64,000 nucleotides of DNA. Source: Leptidea sinapis. Lineage: Eukaryota > Arthropoda > Insecta > Lepidoptera > Pieridae. The stretch's first letter is position 1. Each line of letters begins with the position of its first letter. The position numbers and the translations under genes are program-made. The stretch is from assembly GCF_905404315.1 (NCBI RefSeq), contig NC_066268.1, positions 16,034,001 through 16,098,000 of the forward strand. The letters run 5' to 3'. Positions 34,906 to 46,795 of this stretch are shown one piece after another. Below the pieces are notes generated by a model, which made no database searches, was not told the DNA's origin, and worked only from the letters and a program-made list of their open reading frames with translations.

Positions 34906-35999
34906 TTTCATATTCATGAGTGTCATTCTTTTGGCATAATTGAATAAATCTAATCCTGATTTGAATTATTTCAAAACTAAAACAGGGTAATAACATTATT
35001 AAAACACTAGGAAATCTGTCATCAACATTGCCACAGCAGGTTTTTTTTCACCAATAAATGTTAATGTTGTTTCTTGTTTTGATCGTTCCTGTGAAAGCAT
35101 AATATGTAATATATCGACGAAGGACATGAGACAAAATTGTACTAATGCATTAATAACCAATTATTAAGTACATCTTATATTTATAGTATTTAAAAATGAC
35201 CGAATTTAATATATTTTTTTTATCTTTAAACAATATTCATGTATTGCAAACTACTCTTAGAATTCACATTGAAATCTTGACATTTCATTTAATGCGACAC
35301 AAAAAGAATTTCGTTGCCGCTTTCTATAAAATACGGAAACAACGTCAGCTTATCGAATCACCCACTGATCCGAAGCCACATCACCCCATAACGACCCCAT
35401 TCATATGGTTGACATCTCACCTGTCACCCAACCTCAATGATTGTGATCAAAAAAATCCATTCTCAAACTACTGATTGTTCAGTTTCAAAGACCGCCCCGA
35501 AACATAAAGGGTTGATAAACATATCAAAGCCTCCCTCTATTGATAAACAAGTACCTAAATGGTCGGAAACACGACACCTGTTTTTTGACATACAACCTTA
35601 ACTTACCGATTCCTTTGTGCGCAGACATCAACCACAAATATCGATTAAAGCCTTTCAATTTGTGTTGTACAATGATTTTATCGATGCTCATGAAGACCTC
35701 CCGCAAACATCTGATTTCTACTGACAACTCTTTAGCATCAAAAAACATTTAACCCTTTTTGAAATTTAATGCCCCTCAAGCTTTCGTTGTTCGAGCTAAA
35801 TAATCCCACCAACTTCTTATTTTTTTTTCCATTTGTCAGATATTTAAACCGAATTAAATAAGACAAGTTAAGCAATAACAAGTTTCCAAGTGTCATGATC
35901 GCAAATGATTTTCAGCGCGCCGATCACAAGTTTTCTAAATTCCAACATCTAACACATAAGAAGCCACAACTTTAATTAAGCCTTTCCTTCTCACCTAAC
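34906..35999. other. no gene recognised
   Basis: Frames at 35196-35474 and 35524-35752 lack known domains, splice context or codon bias. Sequence composition is close to the window average. Confidence 0.45.
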
Positions 36000-36530
36000 T
36001 TACTATGCTGTCTGAGTGACCTAAAATCTATCATGGAGACATATTTATACATGTCTTTTACGTCTCCACGTCTTGGACAATATATATAAGAAATCGAGAC
36101 TTTGGAGTCAAAGGCACTCGCCTTAAAATATTTTTACATCGTTTTGAAGAGTTTTAAAGATTAATTTAATTGATACGTAACATACGACACTTGGATTGTC
36201 GTAAGTTATTCCTGGGCAAGGTCTTGCAGATTTTAAAGATTAATTATGGGTACTTTACTTTTTATACTGTCTGAGTGACCAAAAATCCATCACGGCATCA
36301 CATATGTAGGCCTTTTTCGTATTTCTGAACAACGTCTTGCAGAAGTTTGTTTTGTGTAAAAAATTATTTAGGGTTAGTAATTTCCTATGCTGTCTGAGTT
36401 ACCAGAAGTCGATTTTGACAACAAAATACGCATGCCTTTACTTCTCCGTGTCTTGTACGACTTGTATCAGGGGTTTACATTTGGAGTACCTTAGAATAAT
36501 ATATCTGAAAAATGTTTGTATCGTTGCGTA
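36000..36530 (+). repeat. diverged repeats built on CTGTCTGAGTGACC
   Basis: The string CTGTCTGAGT(G/T)ACC occurs at about 36009, 36268 and 36391, each followed by an AAAATC/AGAAGTC-type continuation, a C(A/G)TGCC or CATGTC string and a CTTGCAG or CTTGGAC/CTTGTAC string. This is an old head-to-tail repeat of irregular period (roughly 260 and 120 bases). Similar CGTCTTG strings reappear near 40465. Not identified. Confidence 0.45.
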
Positions 36531-37679
36531 GAGAGAAATCCTAAGGGAATTGCGTAAATACCTTCTTAGTTTCGTAACCACCGAGAGTTTTGCTATAAAT
36601 AAAAAGATTTATAAAGTGTTACGAGTTTCTTGAGCACGTTTCGTCTTCGTTATTCTTATTTCGGGATAAAGATTGCCAACCTTCAATATTAAATGCCAAG
36701 TTTGTCATCTTTCATACAATTACTCGGCAACTTGTTTCGTAACTTTCAAATTAAAACTTTGCGTTTGTAATATTTATTTATAATTGAAGCTAATTCTGTA
36801 CATGTTTCGTAAGGTTACGTCTCGTAACAAGGCAATGTGCGTGCCAGATTTACTTGGCTAATTCATTCAAGATATTCACATTTCTATTTTTATGGATAGG
36901 CTATTTATTGCTACTGTATATCGCTATAGTAAATTCTTTCCATTTGATATATAGTCATTGTTGTTATCAGTAGGTAGCAATTGTGACTAATGTGAGAGGG
37001 TAGTTGATACTAATAGTAACATCTATGAAAATAATAAAATATTTCCATTGCACATTTCACTACATTCACCGTAGTGATAATGCTCATTCAATATTCGCTT
37101 TATTTCGTAGTATCAATCTACTTTCATACCTCCATACTCAAGGCAGTACAGAGGCAACGAAGACGTTGTCTTTTCAAATACTGTCACTGCCTCTTATGCA
37201 ACTCCATCCAGACATTTTTACCAGAAACTTGGCATGAATGTGTGCGAACTCTATATCCTAGTATGAGTGCGCTGTACCAAATATATTACGATTTTCAAAT
37301 AGAAAACTGCTACAGCGGCTAAACTAATAAAATTTTATAAAACAACTATTACAGTTTCTATGAGATATCTCAGAGGTTTGATCACATTTTTATTTCTACA
37401 TTTCACATGTTTTAATGTGCAAAGGTTTAAAGGCAAATAACCCATTGGCTTAGATGACCATTGAATGTTTCAATTTACCCAATAATTTACTTAATATGCA
37501 GTCTAATAAATAATCGACAGATTTAGAAAAAACAGAAAAACAAAGAAAAGAAAACTCTTGTCTGCTTTTTGTTTTGAATGCAGATTACGAGGAATTGAGC
37601 AAGATTCTGATCAAGGGCCCTTGACACTTTGCCCTTTGTTTTTCTACTGAAGGTATATTAACATCATGCATTATTATAT
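36531..37679. other. mostly unique sequence
   Basis: A segment at 37215-37260 (ACCAGAAACTTGGCATGAATG) resembles 40364-40400 (ACCTGAAACTTGGCGAGAATG), so at least one more old repeat family is present. No gene recognised. Confidence 0.4.
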
Positions 37680-38135
37680 AATTAATTAATCTAATTCTAG
37701 AAACGATTATTGTTATTTTTGGAATCGGTGTCCTTCCGCTGCGACCCGCTCTCGCCTCTCGCCTCCTCACGACTCAAGCACATCTCACCTATAACTATGT
37801 GTGTAGTCACAAACCTATCTTGGATGACACCCACTCCAAAAATTATAATAATCGTAACTAGAATTAGATTTATTAGATTGTATAAAAATACGCAATTATT
37901 TTAATACTTTTTAGTGCATATTATATCTATTGTTTTGGAATAGTGTTTTAGAAGTCGGTTGTTCTTTTGTAATTTTTTTTTTATTTTTGATTTTTAGTGA
38001 ATTTGAAGTACACTTACTAAGAATTTGTCTAAATATGTGTAGATATACTAAATTTTTCAATGCAACAATGAACGTAAGCGCTTAATTGAAGAGTTCCGTT
38101 ACTTTACCATGGATTCCGTAATCAGAGATGAGAGA
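37680..38135. mobile_element. S inverted-repeat element, copy 1 (left part)
   Basis: A GC-rich core (37732-37826) is bracketed by long inverted repeats: the left arm ends ATTTTTGGAATCGGTGT (37731) and the right arm begins ACACCCACTCCAAAAATT (37827). Both arms extend about 50 bp, through CTAATTCTAG and CTAGAATTAG. Downstream are TAGAAGTCGGTTG (37951) and a GAGTTCCGTTACTTTACCATGG stretch, both found in the S copy at 51770. No protein is encoded. The core is inverted relative to that second copy. Confidence 0.6.
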
Positions 38136-38361
38136 TATTGATGAATGAGAGTTTGGTTAGGTAAACAAACTCTCACCAAACTATCTTTGAAGTATATCCT
38201 TTCCAGAAAATCGTAAGAGACATCGAAATAAGTTGGCGCGATATTGAGTTATTCGTAAATTTATCATCCACTTTGCTATACGTATGTATAGAAAATTTAA
38301 GACTTTCATGGTTTTCTCATTGATGCCACTGTCAGATCTGGACCAAATTAGACGTCGCTTC

Positions 38362-38740
38362 ATTGTGTGTCTCCTACCGCATTTATCACGGGGAGTGTTC
38401 CGAAGAGCTGTTTAAGCTAATTCCTGCCGCCGAATTCCACCTTCGCACGACACGCCACAAGTTAGGATATCATCCTCACCATCTGAATGTGTGGCGGTCC
38501 TCCACAGTGCGGTTTACAAGGAGCTTTCTTCCACGTACTACAAAGCTGTGGAATGAACTTCCTTGTGCGGTGTTTCCGGGACGCTACGACATGGGTACCT
38601 CTAAAAAAAATCGCGTACACCTTCCTTAAAGGCCGGCAACGCTCCTGTGATTCCTCTGGTGTTGCAAGAGATTGTGGGCGGCGGTGATCAATTAACCACA
38701 GGTGACCCGTACGCTCGTTTGTCCTCCTATTACATAAAAA
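38362..38740 (+). mobile_element. LINE-A C-terminal coding region and 3' end
   Basis: The clearest LINE-A copy. The frame 38363-38629 encodes YRIYHGECSEELFKLIPAAE, then FHLRTTRHKLGYHPHH, WRSSTVRFTRSFLPRTTKLW and PGRYDMGTSKK. It is followed by the 3' stretch GCTCCTGTGATTCCTCT ... GACCCGTACGCTCGTTTGTC and CATAAAAAAAA. The RT and endonuclease domains are absent. It separates the two parts of the S element, so it probably inserted into S. Confidence 0.78.
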
Positions 38741-38860
38741 AAAATACAATGGGACCACACGGGAAGCACCAGCTTTCAAATAAATAAGAATTATCAAAAT
38801 CGGTTCACCCAGTCGAAAGTTTTGAGTCCTCCTTTTTTGAAGTCGGTTAAAAATAGAAAA
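38741..38860. mobile_element. S element, copy 1 (right end)
   Basis: Includes CACCAGCTTTCAAATAAA, CAAAATCGGTTCACCCAGTC and the terminal TTTTTTGAAGTCGGTTAAAA (about 38836-38853). The same end in inverse orientation opens the S copy at 51770, and in direct orientation it closes the copy at 54295. Confidence 0.55.
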
Positions 38861-41008
38861 TAATTTGTATATATATATATTATATATGTTCTGTTATAAT
38901 AAAAAATATTCTCACTAGACCACCTATTGTACGTTTCGCAAATAAAAATATTTCATTATATAATTAAGAAATACACTTTTAAACTTTTCAACATCTTTTG
39001 TATGCTCAGAAAATAGCGGTAAAAATATTCATCTTAATTCTAAGTTTTAAGAGCTAGGTACGTTCCTAATTTCGAGATCCAATTTTCAACAAAAGTATGT
39101 GAAATTGAATTTCAACTGTTGAGTGAATAGAATGATCACATAAAGTAATTAAATTTGAACAAGTTCAGCCGAGCTCGCTGTCACGGCCATGTCACGCACC
39201 GCAGCACGTGGCCGGTGAGTGTGCGTGACAACTGCGTGACAGAGTGCCGATTAGCCCGCTGCCTGTCTCTCCTCCCATCGCTTCACTTGTTCTCTAAAGT
39301 CTCAGCAATCTAGATTGAATTTCAATTAGGAAAATTTTACGATCTTAATATTATTCATTGCCAGTTAAAGAAAACCAAAAAGGTATGTGCAAAAGTCAAG
39401 CACTGACAGATCTGTAGAAAACCTCTCGAAAATTTTATAGTTTTTCAAATTAGCAACTGCTTGTGGGTGAAACTCTACCCACATTGGGTTGTTTGCAAGT
39501 TTCGGATTACAGTAAAAGTAACTGTATTTTTAATGAGTTGATGTAAATTTTTGTTCTTAGGATCTCAATCGGCGTACCCGAAGGGTAAACAACGAGATTC
39601 CTACTACTAGAATAGGGTTGGGTCCTACGTTGACTGTTTGTAAATCTGTCCGTTCATACAGCCCAAGATTTAGATTCCTAAAATTTTCGTAGAGGGCGAA
39701 TTGCCGCTTTAATAACTTACAAGTAACACTATTATATCAAAATTCGAAATGGCGGACGTGTAAATAAAAAAAATGTGCTATTTCCTTTCGCACTATACTG
39801 TTTGGAACTATTAAGAATATCTTTTTAAACGGTTATTTATAAATATAAAGAACAAAAAAAAAAAAAAACTTGATCGGTATTAATTGATTTAGATCCCAAC
39901 AAGTATCAATCCATTAGTTAAAAAAATTTCATTGCGGGAGCCTTTTCATTGCGAAGAAATATTAAAATATTCGGTTAAAAAATCCTTCGAAAACCGGGTC
40001 AAACCAGTAATAGGTAAAGTATATTGTGATATTATTTAACCAAACCACGCTAACACTGAACAACAAAGTTCGTCCAAAACAAACTCGGCTCAAAATAGTT
40101 TATCTCCGACGCAAGCATGAAACAAAACCTCTGTCGCCCGAGTACCTACTGCTATACAGAATCGTGTCCTTAACTACGCTAGTTCCGTCTCGCTCTCGCT
40201 AAGAAAATGAAATGGTCCAATGAGGGGGTGGGGTGACACGCATTTCCGTGGCCGGCTCCAATCATCTGCTAGAACAAAGGAGACGCGATAGCTACTTACC
40301 TACGAGTAGCTAGCGGTGCCGAGGGGCGAGAAACTACGTTCCAATGCTCACATGGACGATATTTTTACCTGAAACTTGGCGAGAATGTGTGCGTGACTGT
40401 ATCTGAAATATAAGGACGCATTTACGGAAATTTGGAGACACATACATGTATAAAATTGTAGGACAGCGTCTTGAAGCTCGTAAGTCAGTTTTCGTACATT
40501 TGTTTTGGCAGGTAAAATCTCTAGGTATATATAACTACTAGTAAATTACTGAACTGTAAATATGATAGCGATTTAGGTCAGGCTTTGTAACTGAAATTTG
40601 TAGCGATAATTTGAACTTTATAAAAGTTAAAATTGATTAGCAATTAAAAATGTTATTGGTTATTATAGGGTATTTAATGTATTATATTAAATCTTAGAAA
40701 AAAATTGTATACATGAAAAGTAAAATTATGTATAGTTATATCTTAAAACCAATTTGTCTTATTTGATAAGTAAAACCATATTCATGTTTATAATAAGAAG
40801 AACTTGAAGGTTGTAAAAATATTAAAATCAATACTGCAAAGTTATTTTTATCGAATGTTTAGATGAAACTTTACAAATTGTAGTGTTGCGATATCTTTCA
40901 TAATGAGTATTAAACGTTTCATTCTGTTTACTAAATTAGAAGTTCCGATCGGTTAAGTACTTTTCACAGTTTAGCTGTTATAACGTCGGAAAAAAAAGAC
41001 CGTGAAAA
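38861..41008. other. unique sequence with TA microsatellite and GC-elevated blocks
   Basis: A TA-rich microsatellite lies at 38868-38890. Two GC-elevated blocks stand out: 39150-39300, with the E-box array listed separately, and 40080-40350, with CGTCTCGCTCTCGC GAGA-type strings. No coding region recognised. Confidence 0.45.
39180..39240. promoter_or_regulatory. symmetric GTCACG / CACGTG / CGTGAC array
   Basis: Five related six-base sites occur in 61 bases: GTCACG at 39180 and 39191, CACGTG at 39205, and CGTGAC at 39224 and 39235. The outer pairs are each spaced 11 bases apart and point in opposite directions around the central palindromic E-box. Half-sites of this kind make up GTCACGTGAC, the preferred site of bHLH-leucine-zipper dimers. 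The block is GC-rich within AT-rich DNA and non-coding. A cooperative enhancer or a chance arrangement are both possible. Confidence 0.4.
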
Positions 41009-41055
41009 TGGCCTGTTTTTATCGGTTGTCGAGACAATCTAGACGTATAAATTAT
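41009..41055 (+). repeat. M2 MITE right-end fragment
   Basis: GGCCTGTTTTTATCGGTTGT and TAGACGTATAAATTAT match the right end of the M2 element at 60868-61088. The rest of the element is missing. Confidence 0.45.
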
Positions 41056-41520
41056 CTAAGAGAATATTCTCTCAAAAATCCCAAGTTGCACTGTATTGGT
41101 ATTGGGCATGGCGCATAACTTACTTGATCGTGTCGTTACATTTCCTTATTACATTTCCATATTCCTTAATATAAAGATCTTATTATATCAAGATTTCTGT
41201 TTGTAAGAGGTTTTCAAATCCGTAGAGTCATTTCGGAGCTTAATCATTACAAGTAAATCACACTTAAAAAAATAATTATTGTCATTCTCATGTTAAATTA
41301 TTAATATTAATAACGAATTTGACTACAATTTCTAGGACTAAAGGACAAAATGTGTAAGTAATAATAGAACACGATCGATACAAAACAACTTTTTATAATA
41401 ATTGAACAGGATTTATTAAAAGAAAAAGATATGCTTTTCAATAATATGCCCATTACTTAATAAAAAGGCATGCGACTCACTTTAATTTGCCGAGAACACA
41501 AAAGCAAAAGAGGCATTATC
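41056..41520. other. no feature recognised
   Basis: AT-rich without coding signals or shared repeats. Confidence 0.45.
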
Positions 41521-41900
41521 CTGAATGACATCCTGTTACGGCTTATTTCGACTCCAGGATCCTCACGTCGTTAAAGGTACATTTTTCTATCGCAAACCTC
41601 ATGTCTCGCACTCGCCGTATCCAAGGACCCTTACTTACGCGGCTGTAATGCAAATACCGCCTTATACGCCGGCAACACAGTCGTAAATGTAATAATTTAA
41701 TAGCAACGCTTGCTAAGACTACAATTTGACTATCGCGAATTTCCTGAGTATCCGCGGCTTTGAAATGTTTGATGAGGCGTCGTAATCTCAATGGAAATTG
41801 AAGTTTATGTTTCCGCCAGCAAAGTTTACATTTGCTTGGGAGTTGTTGAGACGGTGAGAAACAAATCTGCGTAAGGTACAGGGTGTCGAGTAACTCCTGT
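41521..41900. promoter_or_regulatory. candidate conserved non-coding block
   Basis: GC-elevated and compositionally distinct. It contains GTCGTAAAT and GTCGTAAT, like posterior-Hox/Abd-B cores, and AGTTTATG, like a Caudal core. An 82-codon minus frame at 41543-41791 is arginine-rich with no known domain, and I do not call it a gene. At 41877-41886 the string TACAGGGTGT equals the first ten bases of the DD41D transposon end found at 58320. Confidence 0.22.
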
Positions 41901-43141
41901 TCTTACCCTCCTCCTTTGTCGAGGCCGGAAGAATGCGCTAGAATTACATGCTCGAGCTTGATGTGCGCTTATTTTTTACGGCACTATATGCTTCTCCAAA
42001 CTCAGTATAGTTATGAAGTTCAACGAGTGAAGAAATAAGGGGGCTGTAGAGAAAGTAAACAAAACATGTTTGTAGTTATGATTTAGCGAAAAGTGAGAAA
42101 GCTTTTACGAAAATAGGAAACAATATACATTGAATGTATACGTTCGTTGTTCAATGTGTGGGAATTATAGAATGATGTTTCAATATCTTAATTGATTACC
42201 TTCTATAGCTATTAATTATTACTAGTTACTGTATTAGAAATGATTATCACAACTTTATTTCTATGAGAGGGGTCATCAGGATATGTCGCCCGCGTGATAG
42301 TAAGTGAAAAACCAACAGTTCATGGACATCCGCAATATCAGAGGTAAAGAGATGCGTTATTGGCCGTAATGTACACTACATACTCTAAACTTTAAATTAG
42401 AATACTGATAGAAATTCATTCTATGGCTGGATATTTGTAATATTTTACAAAAAGTTCACAGCTTTAAATAACAGTTAACGAAAGTGGAAAAAAATACTTT
42501 TATTACCAATGTAAAGGTACATAAGATTTGACTTATGAACTTCTGATATTGAATGGACGCCAACAAAACAATGGTCTAATGGATAGTGTTTTAAAGTACC
42601 AAAAAAGGCTAAGAAAATTCTAAAATCAGAAACTTATAGATTTGCAGTTAAACTGCTCACCAGGTACTGACAAAAATATCAAACTTTCCTTGAAGAAATT
42701 TCCTCCCTTTATGGAAACAATGTTGCAATAGCTTCATCCGGGTTATAGTAGGACCTTTCTTGTTGGTTTTCTGAACGCGTTCAGGTTCATTGGTCCCCAT
42801 TGGCTAGCGAGCGCCATCCGCATACTGATATCCGGATTAAATTACTCAACGAACTATTTTACACAAAACCAGGGCCATAATTAAAGTCCGGAGAAAACGG
42901 AGGGAATCAAACGTCTTATCTGACCAGCGAGAAATAGCGATTCGTCGGTGAATAGTTTCTGAGTCAGCTAGCGAGTGAGCGGAATAAATAATTATAACGG
43001 CAATCTAAACTTGGTGTTAGCTGCCACTGGGGAACTGATTTCGAGCATCTCTTGAACATTTAATAGTTGATGCTGCACTGGGAATGAAAGTTTTATTCAG
43101 GTTTATCGTAAATAGATATCTCGAGTGATCCGGAATATGTA
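41901..43141. other. mostly unique; GC-elevated block at 42770-43060
   Basis: The block 42770-43060 contains GGATTAAATTAC and TAATTAAAG homeodomain-like cores in a GC-elevated context and could be regulatory. The rest is AT-rich and featureless. Confidence 0.35.
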
Positions 43142-43385
43142 ATGTTTCTTATAAAATACGTCATATCCCAGTTCTCGAAGCTTAGTTTCTATGGCATTAA
43201 AGTGACTGCCCTAGATCTACTTATTTCATATTTAAGTAATATAATTCAAAAGGCACATGTGAATGCCAAGAAATCCTCTGGTGCTGACTGTATATGGGGG
43301 ATTTCTACAGGGGCCGAATTTTGGACCATATCTTTTCCTAATATATATTAATGCTTTGCCTTATCTTGCGGATAACACTTGACAC
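43142..43385 (+). mobile_element. LINE reverse transcriptase fragment, frameshifted
   Basis: Encodes part of a non-LTR RT domain: SFYGIKVTALDLLISYLSN, then SSGADCIWG, then, after a frameshift near 43300, the palm region LQGPNFGPYLFLIYINALPY followed by LADN. Consensus at this position is PQGS.LGP, so the PQG motif has become LQG. The catalytic YADD-type box, which would lie further downstream, is not present. An internal fragment of a decayed LINE. Confidence 0.75.
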
Positions 43386-43989
43386 AATTTTATTCAAAGT
43401 ATGAAAAAACCAACTGAGTAAATCTTATTCTTATTGCTTAAAAATTTAGACTACAGACTCCAGGCATTTGTCACCACCATTACTTTATATAACCTTATAC
43501 AAGTAGGCTACATATTTAACATATATTTATTAAAAATTCATTAATTTTCGATAACCAACCATAATAATTAATAATTTAATAACCGACGAGTATCGAAAGT
43601 CTTCTCACGAAATGGAACACAGGAAAACACAAATCACTTTCACGGTGTCTCAAATAAACCATTCTTTGCATTGAAAGGGGAATAATCTCGGCACAGCAGC
43701 GGGGGCTTAATCAGAATACATGAATTGCTTTAAATCGAGGAAAACGCAGGAAATCTCTTTGTGCCGACAATTTCCCGACATGCGTGAGGCGCGCTGTAAT
43801 GCGTTATCGGCGAGTAATGACTTCCTTAATTAATTCGTAATATTCATTCTCACCTATATCTCTAGCAACACCAATATGTTACAGGCACTTTCACTTTCCA
43901 ACCACGACATTCAATAATAACACATGAGCTTACCTACTTGAGTTAAATATTATATAATCATATATTTTCGTTCGGTATTAAAGTGCCAT
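43386..43989. other. candidate conserved non-coding block at 43610-43850
   Basis: The segment 43610-43850 is GC-elevated, with AATTAATTCGTAAT and CGTAATATTCAT cores. No coding signal. The flanks are AT-rich. Confidence 0.25.
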
Positions 43990-44125
43990 TATATTGCGAT
44001 GCTTTTGTTTCGTAAGTTTCTTCACTCTGAGAGCGCCATTTGTTTCCCAAGCCATGATATTTTAACTGATATACAAAAGAATAACAAAGCAATAAATTTC
44101 ACGAAAATAAATACCTTTTATGATT
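43990..44125 (+). mobile_element. LINE tail F1, copy 5, decayed
   Basis: Retains GTAAGTTTCTTCACTCTGAG, AGCGCCATTTGTTTCCCAAG and AAAATAAATACCTTTTATGA. The loop region of the hairpin is deleted, unlike the other four copies. Confidence 0.55.
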
Positions 44126-45909
44126 ATCTGGCGTTTTATAATTTTTTATTTAGTTTATAATTTTTTGTTGTTATAGTTTCTGCTTTTTAGGGCTTGGCTA
44201 TTTATATGTTTTCTTTTATATTTATAAACTAATTAATAGCTGAGTCTAGTTCAATGCCTTAAATTAAAGAACTCAGCATGCCTTAAAAAGTTCTAAAAAT
44301 ATTTGCAATTTTGTTGCAGACTATTGTAATTAGGCTAGACACTTACTACCACATTCGTTGTTATATGTAAGTAACAAGTATGGCGGTCTGCGTTTGATGG
44401 TAATAATATCCTTACCTACATTGCCAAAATAGAACCGGGCATAATGCTTTCCCTTACAATTTTTATAAATCAAATTACAACCACATAGCGCGTTGCTAGC
44501 GACTACCTTGTTTATTTGCAAAAGTAAAGAACAAAATCGCTTCATTGAACTCAATACACTTACTGTGCTAAAACAAGGTACAATATACATAAATTCACTC
44601 AAAACAATATTCAGATATACATAAGCGTACATAAGTTTGCCAATAAGTGATCTTGAAGAGGGCTCGTCGCCATAGTACCGGAGGCTCGAAGAAGTTATTT
44701 TAGGGGTGCGTTACGAGACATCTGAAGCTTATCTTTACGGCAGGTGTTCCGTCCCCTCACTGGGACAAATTTACGAAATATGTACCGACTTAGGGGATCA
44801 CTGTGCCCAAGTGATATCTGTTTATGGGCTCGGTATAAAATATATGATGGAAGCTAGGATCTGTTCTGCTTTGATATGAATTTGTAAGATTATCTGGTTA
44901 GGAAGTGTTTTTATGTACTATATTGACAGTTTTTTTAATTTGTGTTCCAAATTAAGTTATTAGGGTCATTTCGTGTCGTTCGGGTTACTTTATGTGAAGT
45001 GTTCACCACCATCCACAGTCTCCTGCAACACTGGAGGTGCGTACAGTTTTAATAAAAATTAGAGATTACAAATATTCTCATCTTTTGATGTGAATCAGAA
45101 GATTCTCTCAATGGGCATTGTTGTAATGTAAGTTTGCCTTATGTCTCAGTCTTACGCACTTGAGCTATGAGCTTTAAAAACATATGTAATTTACTTCAGC
45201 GATAGCTTCATAGATGTCACTAGATTAGGAAATTCTATTTTGAAGATTAAATAAAAGACCTGTCATTTAAAGACTTTTGTAATTTGAGTATCTTCGACTT
45301 ACTTCAGAAGATGATAGGCTGCAAAAGCTTTTGTAACTTCGCTGATATTACAAAGGTAATTTTGTTTGTCCTACAAAAATATATTAAAACGCTCTAAACT
45401 ATAATACTTCCTAAATTTTTTTAAATAAAATCGTAGCAAGGTTTGTTCATACTAACAAACTATGTTCCTTGTTAAATCTTATAACATATGTTCATATTAA
45501 TTATAATCCCAGTACGTTGCAAGATATCTCGAGTAATTAACAATTGGCAACACAAGTATACACATGTTCCCTTCTCGACGATCAAAGCTACATGAGATTT
45601 CTCATTAAATCACTCCAATACACATGTAAGTGAAGTCACGAGGTTAATAAGCAATTAAATAGATTAATAAAGATATTTACGTCATTCTGTCGATTGTGTA
45701 TTGAATACATTTCTGTGCGTTGGCAGGCTTCGCGAGATCAAAGCTTGCTAGAGATTTGTGAGCATTGTTTGATTGTTTTGTGTCATCCGATAGGTATGTT
45801 GTTGGATTGGTCTCAATGGTAATTGGTATTTATGTACTAATATACCCTTTATATATTTATATGTCTACTTGGTTTAACGGGGTTAGTAAGCCCTATCTAG
45901 TGCAATCTA
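44126..45909. other. no gene recognised
   Basis: AT-rich. The 100-codon minus frame at 44330-44632 has no known domain. No repeat shared with other parts of the window was noticed. Confidence 0.45.
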
Positions 45910-46050
45910 TATTTTTATGTAAGAAGGAGGCAAACGGGCAAGAGGAAAACCTGATAAAAAGTGGTGATGCAACCGCCTATAGACATCCACACCGCAACTC
46001 CAGGGGTCAAGAGATGCTTTGCCAGCCTTTAAGTTAAGAGTATGCTCTAT
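45910..46050 (-). mobile_element. LINE-A-related 3' end, diverged
   Basis: The plus strand reads AAGGAGGCAAACGGGCAAGAG, GTGGTGATGCAACCGCC, CCAGGGGTCAAGAGATGC and TTTGCCAGCCTTTAAG. This is the same order as the inverse of the LINE-A terminus (GGACAAACGAGC ... GGTGATC ... CCAGAGGAATCAC ... GCCGGCC), at low identity. A related family of the same LINE group. Confidence 0.5.
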
Positions 46051-46495
46051 ACTTAAAGGTACCTAAGTCATATCGGTTCGGGAAATTTTTTGATAACAAT
46101 TGATTCCACAAAGTAGTCGCACAGTCGTGCGAGGCAAAAAGTTTCGCGCAAAGATGCCAGATGTCAATATAATTATATATATTTATACGTAATTAATAAA
46201 CTCAAAATCTACTTGACTGGATTCTTCGGTAGGAATCTTACTGATAACTTGCTTTAGATAGAAGCTGATGACAGAGTTACCAAAAGATTAATAAGGGCAG
46301 GTGCAAAAATTCTTACCTGAGAAATTAAATATCAGGATGTTTCTTACTAGATGTACAACCCATAATTTTACCAAAGAACAAAAAGCCGTCGCGTGGAGCT
46401 TTTCTTCTGTTCATCCATTTTCCTACAGCATAATCGAGAATTGTCAGATTTATTTGGGCGGGTCTTTATGGTACAGTTGTGCTAGAAGAGGGAGA
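46051..46495. other. no feature recognised
   Basis: AT-rich sequence without coding signals. Confidence 0.4.
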
Positions 46496-46795
46496 GTGGG
46501 AGGCTCCTTTGCATAAGATGCCGACTAGATTATGGGTACCACAACGGCGCCTATTTCTGCCGTGAAGCAGTAATGTGTAAGCAATACTGTGTTTCGGTCT
46601 GAAGGACGCCGTAGCTAGTGAAATTACAGGGCAAATGAGACTTAACAACTTATGTCTCAAGGTGACCAGCTCAGTGGTAGTGCCGCTCAGAATTTTTGGG
46701 TCTTTCAAGAATCCTGAGCAAGACTACATTGGCAGAGCGTATCAATTAATATCAGCTGAACGTCTGGCTCGTCTCGTCCCTTTTTTTCATAATAA
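46496..46795 (-). repeat. P repeat, copy 5
   Basis: Nearly full length in the inverse orientation, from GTGGGAGGCTCCTTTGCA to CAGCTGAACG ... CTCGTCTCGTCCC. The left arm of the internal inverted repeat (GTGCCGCTCAG, 46679-46689) is intact, while the right arm is disrupted by a small deletion. Confidence 0.72.

Noticed and set aside
41543..41791. Arginine-rich 82-codon minus frame
   Set aside because: No domain; lies in a GC-elevated block better read as non-coding.
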